Shown in pieces: positions 48,794-57,208 of a stretch of 64,000 nt of DNA. Made by a program: the position numbers and the translations under genes. The notes beneath the pieces were generated by a model. It searched no databases. It worked only from the letters and a program-made list of their open reading frames with translations, and was not told where the DNA came from. The number at the start of each line of letters is the position of its first letter. Position 1 is the stretch's first letter. Source of the stretch: Bin87 sp034423575 (lineage in GTDB: Bacteria > Chloroflexota > Dehalococcoidia > Lucifugimonadales > UBA3495); assembly GCA_034423575.1 (NCBI GenBank), contig DAOUIF010000006.1:61677-125676 (forward strand). Reading direction: 5' to 3'.

Positions 48794-49420
48794 ATGGGCA
48801 GATATACCGGACCATCCTGCCGCCTGTGCCGCCGCGCCGGCGAAAAGCTATTCCTGAAAGGCGACCGCTGCTTTTCCCCGCGCTGCGCCATCGAGCGCCG
48901 CCACATCCCGCCCGGAGGCGGTGGCAACCGCCGCCGGCGCGTCTCCGATTACGGCGTTCACTTGCGCGAGAAGCAGAAGGCGCGGCAGATGTACGGCATC
49001 ATGGAAAGCCAGTTCCGGAAGTACATGACCGACGCATTCAACACGCCCGGCATCTCCGGCAACAACCTGCTCCGCACCTTGGAGCGACGGCTGGACAACG
49101 TGATCTATCTCTTGGGGTTTGCCGACTCCCGCAAGCAGGCCCGCCAGATGGTCCAGCACGGCCACTTCGCCGTCAACGGTCGCAAGACCGACATCCCTTC
49201 CTTCCTGGTCAAGCAGGGACAGACCATCGCCTGGACGGAAACCTCGCGCAAGCGGGAGTTCTTCGCCGACCGCACGGACGGCCTGCCCAAGCGCACCCTC
49301 CCCAGTTGGCTGACCCTCGACCTGACCCAGATGGAAGGTCAGGTGATCTCAATGCCGCCGGATAACGAACTGCCCGAAACCATCAACTCCCGCCTGATCG
49401 TCGAGTACTACTCAAGGTAA
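48794..49420 (+). CDS. rpsD: 30S ribosomal protein S4, zinc-binding form
   Basis: 208-residue S4, primary 16S binder and translational repressor of the alpha operon in E. coli. The N-terminus carries four Cys (CRLC and CFSPRC) suited to a zinc site. The S4 RNA-binding domain follows (LERRLDNVIYLLGFADSRKQ, ARQMVQHGHFAVNGRKTDIP). The protein ends in MPPDNELPETINSRLIVEYY. Confidence 0.97.
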   Translation: MGRYTGPSCRLCRRAGEKLFLKGDRCFSPRCAIERRHIPPGGGGNRRRRVSDYGVHLREKQKARQMYGIMESQFRKYMTDAFNTPGISGNNLLRTLERRLDNVIYLLGFADSRKQARQMVQHGHFAVNGRKTDIPSFLVKQGQTIAWTETSRKREFFADRTDGLPKRTLPSWLTLDLTQMEGQVISMPPDNELPETINSRLIVEYYSR

Positions 49421-49428
49421 GCTGCGGC

Positions 49429-50517
49429 ATGTTAGATCCTCAGATCCTCCCGCCGTTGCGGGATCCCGAACCCGAAATACCATCCCCGTCCATCCGGGTG
49501 ATCGACAGCAACGATACCTACGCGTGCGTCGCCCTGGAGCCGCTGGAACGGGGATACGCCACCACCGTGGGCAACCCGCTGCGGCGGCTGCTGCTCAGCT
49601 CCATCCAGGGCACCGCCGTGACCTGGGTGAAAATTGAGGGCGTGCCCCACGAATACTCCGTCATACCGGGCGTGAAGGAAGAGGTCATGGACCTTCTCCT
49701 CAGCGTCAAGCGTATCCGAATCAATGCCCTGTCCAAGCGCACCGGCAAGATGCGCCTCGACGTGACCGGCGAAGGCCGCGTATGCGCCGGCGACATCGCC
49801 ACCGCCAGCGACTACCAGATCGTCAACCCAGAACTGCACCTGGCCACGCTGGACAACCCGGACGTGTCGCTGTCCATCGAGTTCAACGTTGAGTCGGGCA
49901 AGGGCTACCAGCAAGTGGCCCAGGGCGACAACATGGCCGGGCTCCCCGTGGGAGTTCTCCCGGTGGACGCCATCTACAACCCCGTCCGCAAGGTGGATTA
50001 CTCCGTCGAGCGGATGATGGTCGGCCAGCAGACCGACTGGGAACGGCTGATCCTGCAGGTGTGGACCGACGGGGCGGTAAGCCCCCTGGCCGCAATCCAG
50101 GAAGCCTCCGAGAACCTCGTCCAGCACTTCTTCATGTTCAACCAGATTAGCCGTCCCGCCGACGCGCCGCTGGACACGGGCAACCTCAACGTTGCCTCGG
50201 AAGTGTACCTGATGCCCATCGAACGGCTGGACCTGTCCTCACGCACTCTGAACTGTCTGAAGCGCGCCAAGCTGGACCGCGTCGGGCAGGTGCTCGACCT
50301 CAGCTCCGACGAACTGCTGAACATTCGCAACTTCGGACAGAAATCCCTGGAAGAGTTGCAGGGCAAGCTCGCGGAGTTGGGCGTCAGCTCGGCACGGGTC
50401 AGTCAGGCCGCCACCGAAGCGGGCCCCGATCTGGACGACGAAGACCTGGACGAGCCGGACGGCGGCTTCGTGTTTGACCCCGATGACGACGACCTAGATT
50501 ACGACGACGGTGATTAG
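49429..50517 (+). CDS. rpoA: RNA polymerase alpha subunit with acidic C-terminal tail
   Basis: 362 residues. The N-terminal assembly domain contains LEPLERGYATTVGNPLRRLL and VKIEGVPHEYSVIPGVKEEV; the C-terminal domain that binds UP elements and activators spans about 265-325 (SSRTLNCLKRAKLDRVGQVL, NIRNFGQKSLEELQGKLAEL). After the usual end an extra acidic tail of about 35 residues follows (DLDDEDLDEPDGG, PDDDDLDYDDGD). AAGGTAAGC precedes the ATG. It is placed between rpsD (8-nt gap) and rplQ (2-nt gap). Confidence 0.97.
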   Translation: MLDPQILPPLRDPEPEIPSPSIRVIDSNDTYACVALEPLERGYATTVGNPLRRLLLSSIQGTAVTWVKIEGVPHEYSVIPGVKEEVMDLLLSVKRIRINALSKRTGKMRLDVTGEGRVCAGDIATASDYQIVNPELHLATLDNPDVSLSIEFNVESGKGYQQVAQGDNMAGLPVGVLPVDAIYNPVRKVDYSVERMMVGQQTDWERLILQVWTDGAVSPLAAIQEASENLVQHFFMFNQISRPADAPLDTGNLNVASEVYLMPIERLDLSSRTLNCLKRAKLDRVGQVLDLSSDELLNIRNFGQKSLEELQGKLAELGVSSARVSQAATEAGPDLDDEDLDEPDGGFVFDPDDDDLDYDDGD

Positions 50518-50519
50518 TC

Positions 50520-50873
50520 ATGCCCTCCCATCGCGTCGCCGGCCGCAAACTCAGCCGGTACAAGGACCAGCGCAAGGCACTCCTGCGGGGCCTCACTGCG
50601 GATCTGATACGCCACGAACGTATCACCACCACCCTGGCCAAGGCCAAGGAAACCAGGGTGATGACCGAAAAGCTCATCACCCACGGCAAAAAGGGAACCC
50701 TCCACAACCGGCGGACCGCTTTGAGCAAACTGCCCCAAAAGGACGTGGTGGCCAAAATATTTGACGAACTCGGCCCCCGTTACGCCGAACGGCCCGGTGG
50801 CTATACGCGCATCGTCAAGCTGGGGCCCCGCCAGGGTGACGGCGCCTCGATGGCCGTTATCGAGCTCGTATAA
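50520..50873 (+). CDS. rplQ: 50S ribosomal protein L17
   Basis: 117-residue L17 near the tunnel exit. MPSHRVAGRKLSRYKDQRKA, LLRGLTADLIRHERITTTLA, KAKETRVMTEKLITHGKKG and GPRYAERPGGYTRIVKLGPR are canonical. It begins 2 nt after the rpoA stop. Confidence 0.98.
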   Translation: MPSHRVAGRKLSRYKDQRKALLRGLTADLIRHERITTTLAKAKETRVMTEKLITHGKKGTLHNRRTALSKLPQKDVVAKIFDELGPRYAERPGGYTRIVKLGPRQGDGASMAVIELV

Positions 50874-50923
50874 CCCCGCCACGACAACATTGATCGAGGA
50901 TTTGCCATCGCCCCAATAACCCC

Positions 50924-51748
50924 ATGACATCCCAACGCACCGTCGAGGCAGCGCAACGCCGCATCGCCCTGGTGGTGGCGTATGAAGGCACTCGATACGC
51001 CGGCTTTCAGCTACAGGCGGACGTCCCGACCATCCAGGGCGAATTGGAAATGGCCTTCAATCGTCTCACCGGCGAGAAACCCAGGGTTCGCGGGGCCAGT
51101 CGCACCGATTCCGGAGCGCACGCCATTTGCCAGGTGGTTGACCTGGCTACCGGCTCGATCCACGAAACCCACGTGATCGCAGCGGCCATGAACCACTACC
51201 TGCCGGATGATATCCGAGTGATCAAGGCCAGCGAGGTGCCGGAGGAGTTCCACGCCAGGCGCAGCGCCACCAGGCGGGACTACCGGTACAGCATCATGAA
51301 CCGACCCGTGCCGTCCCCCCTGCTCCGGCGCACCCATCACCAGGAGCCGGCGCCTCTGAACCTCGACGCCATGCAAACGGCCGCCCACAGCCTGCTGGGC
51401 ATACGGGACTTCCGTCAAATCGCCACGGCGCATCCCGCCGAACAGAGCGCAGTGCGGCAGGTCTTTCAGTGGGACGTCAGACGCCAGAACGACGACCGGG
51501 ATGTCATAGTCATCGATTGCGCGGCCAACGGGTTCCTGAGGCATCAAATCAGGCGAGCCAACGCCGTGCTGGTGGAGATAGCAAAAGGAAGACTGCCGAG
51601 ACACGCCATCGCCGACGCCTTGGCCGGACGAACCCAACGACTGCACAACATCCCGACCCTTCCGGCGAAGGGACTGTGTCTGCGGTCGGTGCACTACCCC
51701 GAATTCAATCACTTGTTGAAGGTAAACAGTTACCATGAAACGAACTAG
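50924..51748 (+). CDS. truA: tRNA pseudouridine(38-40) synthase
   Basis: 274-residue TruA. The catalytic Asp lies in RGASRTDSGAHAICQV; other landmarks are VAYEGTRYAGFQLQADVPTI, FHARRSATRRDYRYSIMN and NGFLRHQIRRANAVLVEIAK. There is no obvious Shine-Dalgarno before ATG 50924. Its 3' end overlaps rplM by 14 nt, so the two are translationally coupled. truA between rplQ and rplM is a common arrangement outside Proteobacteria. Confidence 0.96.
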   Translation: MTSQRTVEAAQRRIALVVAYEGTRYAGFQLQADVPTIQGELEMAFNRLTGEKPRVRGASRTDSGAHAICQVVDLATGSIHETHVIAAAMNHYLPDDIRVIKASEVPEEFHARRSATRRDYRYSIMNRPVPSPLLRRTHHQEPAPLNLDAMQTAAHSLLGIRDFRQIATAHPAEQSAVRQVFQWDVRRQNDDRDVIVIDCAANGFLRHQIRRANAVLVEIAKGRLPRHAIADALAGRTQRLHNIPTLPAKGLCLRSVHYPEFNHLLKVNSYHETN

Positions 51749-52166
51749 CACTTACTTCGCCAAAGCCGGTGACGTGCCGGATACCTGGCGCGTCATCGAC
51801 GCCACGGGCATCAGCCTGGGCCGGCTGGCCCGTCAGGTGGCCGTGGCCCTCCAGGGCAAGGACCAGCCCACCTACACCCCCCACGTCATCACTGGATGCC
51901 ATGTGGTGGTCATCAATGCCGATAAGGTCCGCATCACCGGACGCAAGCTGATGCAGAAGATGTACTACCGGCACAGCGGTTACGTGGGCAACCTCAAGTC
52001 CTTCCTGATGCGAGACATGATGGAAGAACGCCCGGAGCGGGTGGTTCGCCTGGCCGTGAAGGGCATGCTGCCCTCCAACAAGCAGGGCCGACAGATGCTG
52101 CGACGCTTGCGCGTCTACGCCGGCGACCAGCATCCCCATGAGGCCCAGGTCGGCAGCGCCCAATAG
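51735..52166 (+). CDS. rplM: 50S ribosomal protein L13
   Basis: 143-residue L13, an early 23S assembly protein. STYFAKAGDVPDTWRVIDAT, GISLGRLARQVAVALQGKDQ, KMYYRHSGYVGNLKSFLMRD and VKGMLPSNKQGRQMLRRLRV are conserved. It starts inside the 3' end of truA. Confidence 0.98.
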   Translation: MKRTSTYFAKAGDVPDTWRVIDATGISLGRLARQVAVALQGKDQPTYTPHVITGCHVVVINADKVRITGRKLMQKMYYRHSGYVGNLKSFLMRDMMEERPERVVRLAVKGMLPSNKQGRQMLRRLRVYAGDQHPHEAQVGSAQ

Positions 52167-52218
52167 CATCGGAACCGCTTTCAGACTATCGCCAACCAAA
52201 GGCAGGTAACCAAACAAC

Positions 52219-52632
52219 ATGGTGACGCAAGTAGAACCGCAAACGCAGTACTTCTACGGGACCGGCCGGCGCAAGAGCGCCATCGCCAAGGTGCGCATCT
52301 ACCCCGACGACGGCACCGCCATAATCGTCAATGACAAACCCATGGAGGAGTACTTCAACTGGCTGCCCTGGCAGTCCACCGTGCGGGAGCCCTTCGTGAC
52401 ATCGGGGACCGTTGGCCGTTTTCGAGTCATGGCCAAGGTGTCCGGCGGCGGCGTCAACGCCCAGGCTGAGGCTATCCGTCATGGCATTGCTCGCGCCCTG
52501 GTAGTCTTCGACTCCAACCTAAAGCCCAGCCTGCGCCGCGCCGGTTTCATCACCCGCGACGCCCGGGTGAAGGAAAGCAAGAAGTACGGCCTCAAGCGCG
52601 CCCGCCGGGCCCCGCAATACACCAAGCGGTAG
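52219..52632 (+). CDS. rpsI: 30S ribosomal protein S9
   Basis: 137-residue S9, whose C-terminal Lys-Arg touches P-site tRNA and is present here (APQYTKR). TGRRKSAIAKVRIYPDDGTA, FRVMAKVSGGGVNAQAEAIR and GIARALVVFDSNLKPSLRRA are typical. It is the last gene of the superoperon and is followed by a strong terminator. Confidence 0.98.
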   Translation: MVTQVEPQTQYFYGTGRRKSAIAKVRIYPDDGTAIIVNDKPMEEYFNWLPWQSTVREPFVTSGTVGRFRVMAKVSGGGVNAQAEAIRHGIARALVVFDSNLKPSLRRAGFITRDARVKESKKYGLKRARRAPQYTKR

Positions 52633-52663
52633 TCCCGGTGCCCAAAACCACCGTTATCAACAA

Positions 52664-52701
52664 GAACCCCTCGTTCGCACGCCGAGGGGTTCGCCTTTTT
52701 A
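52664..52701 (+). terminator. Rho-independent terminator of the ribosomal superoperon
   Basis: Stem GAACCCCTCG/CGAGGGGTTC (52664-52673 and 52683-52692), 9-nt loop, then GCCTTTTT. It lies 32 nt after rpsI. The T-run overlaps the stop codon of the convergent ccdA-like gene. On the minus strand the hairpin is followed by TTGTTGATAA, so it may also weakly end that transcript. Confidence 0.9.
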
Positions 52702-53622
52702 GAACAGGTCGCGGCCGATGGTCAGCCAGTAGAACATGATGTACACGCCGGCCACCACCATGAGCCAGGCCCCCACGATGCCCACGTAGGGCAGGACCGC
52801 TCGCATCCACTTCACCATCACCGAGCGCGCCAGGGCCATCCCCAGCGTCAGTGCCATGATGACGCTGCCCATCCCGGCCGCGTACAGCACGAACTGCCCC
52901 AGCGTGTCCAACCATCCCGAGGACAGGCCGGCGCCCACGCCCAGCACCGCCAGGAACAGCGGCAGCGTGCAACTCAGCGACGCCAGCCCGTAGCTGACCC
53001 CGAACAGCAGGTAGCCGGGCAGGTTCGTTTGTCCCGGGTCGCCGATGCGCGCCGCCGCCCGCTGGGCCAGGCTGGTGTAAATCTTGCCGCCGCCGGCCAT
53101 GAATGCCCCGGCGCCGATCAGCAGCACCCCGATGGCCAGGCCCACGTAGGGGAGTGCAGCGACCACGATGGCCTGCGAACCTAACCCCAGGATAAGCCCC
53201 ACCATTCCAAACAGGAGCACGAACCCCGCCGACACCGTGAGGCCCACCATGATCGCCCGCAGCACCAGCACCAGTGGACTGCGACCCTCCCGCTCTCCGC
53301 TGCCCCCGCTCACATACAGGCCCAGGTAGGCGGGCAGCATGGCAAAGCCGCACGGGTTCACGGCGGAAGCGGCGCCTACCGCGTAGGCAAACCCCAGCTT
53401 CAGGCCCACGTTGCTCAGGCCGGTGCCCGACGAACCGGACAGCAGCTCGACGAACCTGTTGACGCCGTCGATGCCCTCCGTGCTCCGCAACAGCAGGGCG
53501 CCGACCACGGCTATGGCGTAGGCAGCGGCGGCGATGAGCGCCGCCAGCGCGATGCTGCGGCTGACGGGCAGGCGATCCCAAACAGTGGTAGCGGTGGTCG
53601 GAGTCTCAGCTGGAGTGGTCAT
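52699..53622 (-). CDS. CcdA/DsbD-type transmembrane electron carrier (cytochrome c biogenesis family)
   Basis: 307-residue polytopic membrane protein. The two CcdA half-repeats each carry a redox Cys: ASAVNPCGFAMLPAYLGLY and GLASLSCTLPLFLAVLG. This pair shuttles electrons from cytoplasmic thioredoxin to extracytoplasmic thiols. An extra N-terminal helix (about 27-47) precedes the core. ATG at 53622 follows AGGTGATAACC; GTG three codons earlier is also in frame. No cytochrome c maturation or thioredoxin-like partner gene is adjacent, so the acceptor is unknown; mercury or other transport-like CcdA relatives are alternatives. Confidence 0.88.
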   Translation of the reverse strand: MTTPAETPTTATTVWDRLPVSRSIALAALIAAAAYAIAVVGALLLRSTEGIDGVNRFVELLSGSSGTGLSNVGLKLGFAYAVGAASAVNPCGFAMLPAYLGLYVSGGSGEREGRSPLVLVLRAIMVGLTVSAGFVLLFGMVGLILGLGSQAIVVAALPYVGLAIGVLLIGAGAFMAGGGKIYTSLAQRAAARIGDPGQTNLPGYLLFGVSYGLASLSCTLPLFLAVLGVGAGLSSGWLDTLGQFVLYAAGMGSVIMALTLGMALARSVMVKWMRAVLPYVGIVGAWLMVVAGVYIMFYWLTIGRDLF

Positions 53623-53695
53623 GGTTATCACCTGTTTCGCTGTGCGTCCATCTATTTATGTCGACCTGCGGTCGCGCGTCCGATCGCACGATCGG

Positions 53696-54031
53696 CTATT
53701 CGTTTCTTATGATTACCGTATTGGCCACCCGATCCGACAGTGAGCGGTGTTCGTCATCGTCCATCAGCAGCAGAATGACATCGGCGAAGAACCCGATCAC
53801 GAAGCTATGCGCTACCGCTTTGACCACTTCACGGATGAACGTGTTGCCCCATCCGGACCGGTCGCCGTCTCGTTTCACTGCCCGGATGCCCAGCAGCTGT
53901 TTACCCGGAGTTTGTCCGCGTCCCAGCACGATCAGCCACCAGATGATGTAACCGATAATCAGGGTCAGGAAGAAGAGAATAACGTCGAGTATATTGGCGA
54001 ACATTCGCCGGACCGGCGTGGCGTATTCCAT
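53696..54031 (-). CDS. RDD-family small membrane protein, copy 1
   Basis: 111 residues with two or three predicted membrane helices (about 10-36 and 74-92). The RDD signature region is PVRRMFANILDVILFF with GQTPGKQLLGIRAVKRDGDR, a conserved stretch of the family. Role of most RDD proteins is unknown; some affect ion homeostasis. GTGAGG precedes the ATG. It lies 64 nt upstream of the ccdA-like gene on the same strand. Another RDD protein is at 56550. Confidence 0.8.
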   Translation of the reverse strand: MEYATPVRRMFANILDVILFFLTLIIGYIIWWLIVLGRGQTPGKQLLGIRAVKRDGDRSGWGNTFIREVVKAVAHSFVIGFFADVILLLMDDDEHRSLSDRVANTVIIRNE

Positions 54032-54137
54032 TGCGCAGCCTCACTTAAGATACGTCGTGTCGTGGCCACCGGTTCAATGCGCGTGTGGAATGGCGCCGGA
54101 CAATCGCAGACCGGCCTTGGCGGCACCGTCGAATCGA

Positions 54138-55103
54138 TTATCTCGTCCACTTCAGTAGCAGTTGCTCAGCGTCCCGGCAAATGCCGTCGATTACGTCCGC
54201 AGCCGGGCGAATGGCGTTCACCGCGCCCGCGCCTTGCCCCATGTAGACGGACGACAACTCCGGGTCATGGCGTGCGCGGGCGGCGGCCACGTCGGATGCC
54301 AACTCCTCCAAACGCTCCATGACGGCTTCGTCACGGCCGTCCCACTCCCGCACCAGGCGGTTCCGGTACACCCGTCCTGCGATCCCGTCCGGCCACGGCG
54401 TGTCGCCCAGCAGGTCGTACAGCCGCGTGAAGGCCGTATCCTGGCCGTCGGACAGGACAACTCGCTCCTTGAACGCCTCAGGCACCTCCACCGCCTCGGG
54501 AGTGGCCAGCAGGGCCGTGCCCAGGGATGCGCCCTCCGCGCCGGCGGCCAACACCGCCGCCAGCGCACGGCCCGTGGTGATGCCTCCCGCAGCCAGCACG
54601 GGAAGCTGTGGGTACTCTTCCACCACAGCGACCAGCAGCGGCAGCAGGTTCATCCCGCCGGTGTGTCCGCCGGCCTCGTTGCCCTGGACCAGCAGCGCGT
54701 CGGCGCCGGCGTCGGCCGCCAATCGGGCCAACTCCAGCGACTGCACCTGGCAGACGGTGACCGCGTCAGCGTCCCTGGCGCGACCCAGCCAGGGTTGCGG
54801 ATCCGTGAACGAGAAAATCACCACCGGTACGCCCTCATCCAGCACAATCTCGAAGCCCTCGGGGTCGGACTCAATGAGCTGGGTGATAAACCCCACGCCA
54901 AAAGGGCGGTCCGTAGCGGCGCGGACGTGCATGATCTGATCGCGCAGCCAGTCAGATCCCAGGCCATTGCTGGCCCCGAATGTTCCTAGGCCGCCGGCCT
55001 CGGACACCGCCGCTGCAAGCGTGCCCCCGCTGTGGTTGCTCATCGGCGCATTCATCACCGGAAGCGACAGCCCCAGCAGGTCGGTGAAGCGAGTGCGCAG
55101 CAC
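54138..55103 (-). CDS. Nitronate monooxygenase-like flavoprotein (2-nitropropane dioxygenase family)
   Basis: 321-residue FMN-dependent TIM-barrel enzyme. TDLLGLSLPVMNAPMSNHSG at the N-terminus, the FMN/phosphate region GADALLVQGNEAGGHTGG (with the catalytic-type His), LAAGGITTGRALAAVLAAGA and GASLGTALLATPEA are family hallmarks. The start is GTG at 55103, 11 nt after the stop of the phosphomutase gene, suggesting one operon. Related family members include enoyl-ACP reductase FabK and trans-AT polyketide enzymes; the nitronate activity is inferred only from family resemblance. Confidence 0.85.
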   Translation of the reverse strand: MLRTRFTDLLGLSLPVMNAPMSNHSGGTLAAAVSEAGGLGTFGASNGLGSDWLRDQIMHVRAATDRPFGVGFITQLIESDPEGFEIVLDEGVPVVIFSFTDPQPWLGRARDADAVTVCQVQSLELARLAADAGADALLVQGNEAGGHTGGMNLLPLLVAVVEEYPQLPVLAAGGITTGRALAAVLAAGAEGASLGTALLATPEAVEVPEAFKERVVLSDGQDTAFTRLYDLLGDTPWPDGIAGRVYRNRLVREWDGRDEAVMERLEELASDVAAARARHDPELSSVYMGQGAGAVNAIRPAADVIDGICRDAEQLLLKWTR

Positions 55104-55114
55104 GGCCGATCCGT

Positions 55115-56527
55115 TCAGACGCCCAGGTGGATCTGCATCGCGTCCAGCAGGCGAGTCACGTTGCCCGTGGTGTCGGCCTCGCAGTAGATGCGCAGCAACG
55201 GCTCGGTGCCCGAGAACCGGGCGGCGACCCAGCCGGCGTCCAGAATCCAGCGCCGTCCGTCGATTTCGTCCATGCTGCGCACCGCCATCCCCGCCAAGTC
55301 GGTGATAGGTTCGCCGGATAGTCGCTCCATGATCGCCGATCGCTGCGCCGGGTCGAAGCCCACGTCCCGCCTCTGGTAATGATGCTCGCCCACCAGGTCG
55401 AACAGGTGGCGCACCATGCCGGAGGCGGTCAATCCGGCGATGGCCATGTATTCCAGCAGCAACAACCCGCTCAGGATCCCGTCCCTCTCCGGTATGTGGC
55501 CGCGGAAGGCGTAACCGCCGCTTTCCTCACCGCCCAGCAACGCGTCGTCCGCCTGGAAGCGCGGGCCGATGTTCTTGAAACCCACCGGCATCTCCGCGAT
55601 GTCCACGCTGTACCGCTGCGCCAGCTTGTTGAGCATCACCGACGCGGTAACGCCCTTCACCAACGCGCCGCGGTCACCCCGCTCCAGCAGGTACAACGCC
55701 AGCAGCGAGAACACCTCCAGCGTGCTGACGAACCGGCCGTTCTCATCCACCAAACCGATGCGGTCCGCGTCGCCGTCCAGCGCCAGGCCGGCCGACGCGC
55801 CGTCCGTCGGCACACGACGGCACAGCTCGCCCAAGTTGTGCGCGATGGGCTCCGGCTGGGCCATGCCGGGAAAGGACGGGTTCACCTCAGACCTCAGTTC
55901 CGTAACGGTGGTCGTGCCGCCCTTCAGCATGCTCGGGATGAACCCCGCGCCAGCGCCGTGCATGGCGTCCACCAGCACGTTCAATCCGGCGGCACGGATT
56001 GCGTCTAGGTTGACCAGGCTGGCGATCGATTCACAGTACTCCGGGACCGGGTCGATGTCCTCCACCAGACCGGCGTCGCGGGCGGCATCCAGCGCCAACG
56101 TGCGCGGCGGCCTCGCTGAGTCGATGCACAGTTCCAGCACGTCCGTCATGGCCTGGCTGGCGCTGCCGCCCTGGGCCGACTTGAACTTGAACCCGCTCCA
56201 AGCAGCGGGGTTGTGGCTGGATGTGATCACCACCCCTCCGCCCGCGCCGCTGTGCACCACCTGGTGGCTAACCACCGGCGTCGGCACCGGCTCCCGGCAC
56301 AACTCGACCGTGATCCCGTTGCCCGCAATTACAGAGGCCACCGTCTCCGCGAACTCTCGCGACGCGAAGCGCGTGTCATATCCAACCACCAACCCGTCGC
56401 CTGCCGTCCCCTCAGCCCGCAGGTAGTCTGCCAGTCCCTGAGAGCAGCGCGCCACATTGGCGAAGGTGAAATCGTCGGCGATGATCCCGCGCCAGCCGTC
56501 GGTCCCGAACTTGATTGGGGAAGTCAT
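55115..56527 (-). CDS. Phosphoglucomutase/phosphomannomutase family phosphohexomutase
   Basis: 470-residue alpha-D-phosphohexomutase with four recognisable domains: phosphoserine loop TSSHNPAAWSGFKFK, the metal-binding loop ALDGDADRIGLVD, the sugar-binding loop GGEESGGYAF and the phosphate-contacting RFSGTEPLLRIYCEADT. FGTDGWRGIIADDFT begins the protein, a form seen in archaeal-type/Chloroflexi phosphomutases. It could act on glucose, mannose or glucosamine phosphates. The ATG directly follows an extended -10, so the mRNA is predicted leaderless. The nitronate monooxygenase-like gene follows closely. Confidence 0.92.
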   Translation of the reverse strand: MTSPIKFGTDGWRGIIADDFTFANVARCSQGLADYLRAEGTAGDGLVVGYDTRFASREFAETVASVIAGNGITVELCREPVPTPVVSHQVVHSGAGGGVVITSSHNPAAWSGFKFKSAQGGSASQAMTDVLELCIDSARPPRTLALDAARDAGLVEDIDPVPEYCESIASLVNLDAIRAAGLNVLVDAMHGAGAGFIPSMLKGGTTTVTELRSEVNPSFPGMAQPEPIAHNLGELCRRVPTDGASAGLALDGDADRIGLVDENGRFVSTLEVFSLLALYLLERGDRGALVKGVTASVMLNKLAQRYSVDIAEMPVGFKNIGPRFQADDALLGGEESGGYAFRGHIPERDGILSGLLLLEYMAIAGLTASGMVRHLFDLVGEHHYQRRDVGFDPAQRSAIMERLSGEPITDLAGMAVRSMDEIDGRRWILDAGWVAARFSGTEPLLRIYCEADTTGNVTRLLDAMQIHLGV

Positions 56528-56533
56528 GCCCGG

Positions 56534-56542
56534 ATTATAGCA
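56534..56542 (-). promoter_or_regulatory. Extended -10 promoter giving a leaderless phosphohexomutase mRNA
   Basis: On the minus strand TGCTATAAT (56542-56534) is a perfect TGn-TATAAT extended -10. Six bases separate it from the ATG at 56527, so the normal start position is the A of the start codon. No good -35 is visible and none is needed for extended -10 promoters. Confidence 0.65.
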
Positions 56543-56549
56543 CCGGGGT

Positions 56550-56990
56550 TCAGCGCCAACGCCGGCGCGCGATCACCGTGCCGGCGACGCGGTCCGGGAT
56601 GGACCTCCGCTCGTTGCGGTCCTTCAAGATGAAAATTGCGTCGATGAAGAAGCCGATCAGCGTCAGATGCAGCAGGAACTTGACCCCCGCGCGGATCGAT
56701 TTCATCCACCAGTTCGCGCTCCCACCGCGCCGCCGGCGCACGTCCGTACCCGTCAGGCGACGCCCGGGCGGGCCGAACTTGATGATGATGCCGAACCACA
56801 GCACATAGGTGATCAGCAGCGCCAAGGGCACCTGTATCGCCAGGAAGTCGTAGACGTCGAAATCGATGGCCTCGGGGCCGGGCGACCCCAACTTCTGAAC
56901 AATGAAAACGACCGCGGCCGCCGCTGCTAGGAAGAGCAAGCGATCAATCAGCCAGGAGGCAAACCTGCGTAGGGGAACTATGCTTTCCAT
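56550..56990 (-). CDS. RDD-family small membrane protein, copy 2
   Basis: 146 residues with about three membrane helices (15-33, 52-75, 108-124). The family pattern is visible as RRFASWLIDRLLFLA and, later, FGPPGRRLTGTDVRRRRG with a C-terminal RNERRSIPDRVAGTVIARR that closely matches the end of RDD copy 1 (EHRSLSDRVANTVIIRNE). It lies 22 nt upstream of the phosphohexomutase gene on the same strand. Function unknown. The 56991-57208 spacer upstream of it contains only the metK terminator hairpin at its far end. Confidence 0.75.
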   Translation of the reverse strand: MESIVPLRRFASWLIDRLLFLAAAAAVVFIVQKLGSPGPEAIDFDVYDFLAIQVPLALLITYVLWFGIIIKFGPPGRRLTGTDVRRRRGGSANWWMKSIRAGVKFLLHLTLIGFFIDAIFILKDRNERRSIPDRVAGTVIARRRWR

Positions 56991-57150
56991 GAGCTACCAC
57001 AGTACCAAGCAATATTCAGGACTCCATTACCGAAGCGTTACAATTCTAGCGGCGAATACCCTGCAAGCAGGACATATCGCGGTACCGGTTTCAGCCATTA
57101 GCGGATAGCACGTCCCTTCACGGGCAGAGCTTCCTGCACGACAATAGCAA

Positions 57151-57178
57151 CGCCCCTCTCCGTGCGTGGAGAGGGGCG
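57151..57178 (-). terminator. Terminator-like hairpin after metK
   Basis: Perfect 11-bp GC-rich stem CGCCCCTCTCC/GGAGAGGGGCG with a 6-nt loop, 31 nt downstream of the metK stop at 57209. The following T-run on the minus strand is poor (TTGCTATTG), so termination efficiency is uncertain. Confidence 0.55.
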
Positions 57179-57208
57179 CATATCAGTAGGTGACCTGATG
57201 ACTGAGAC

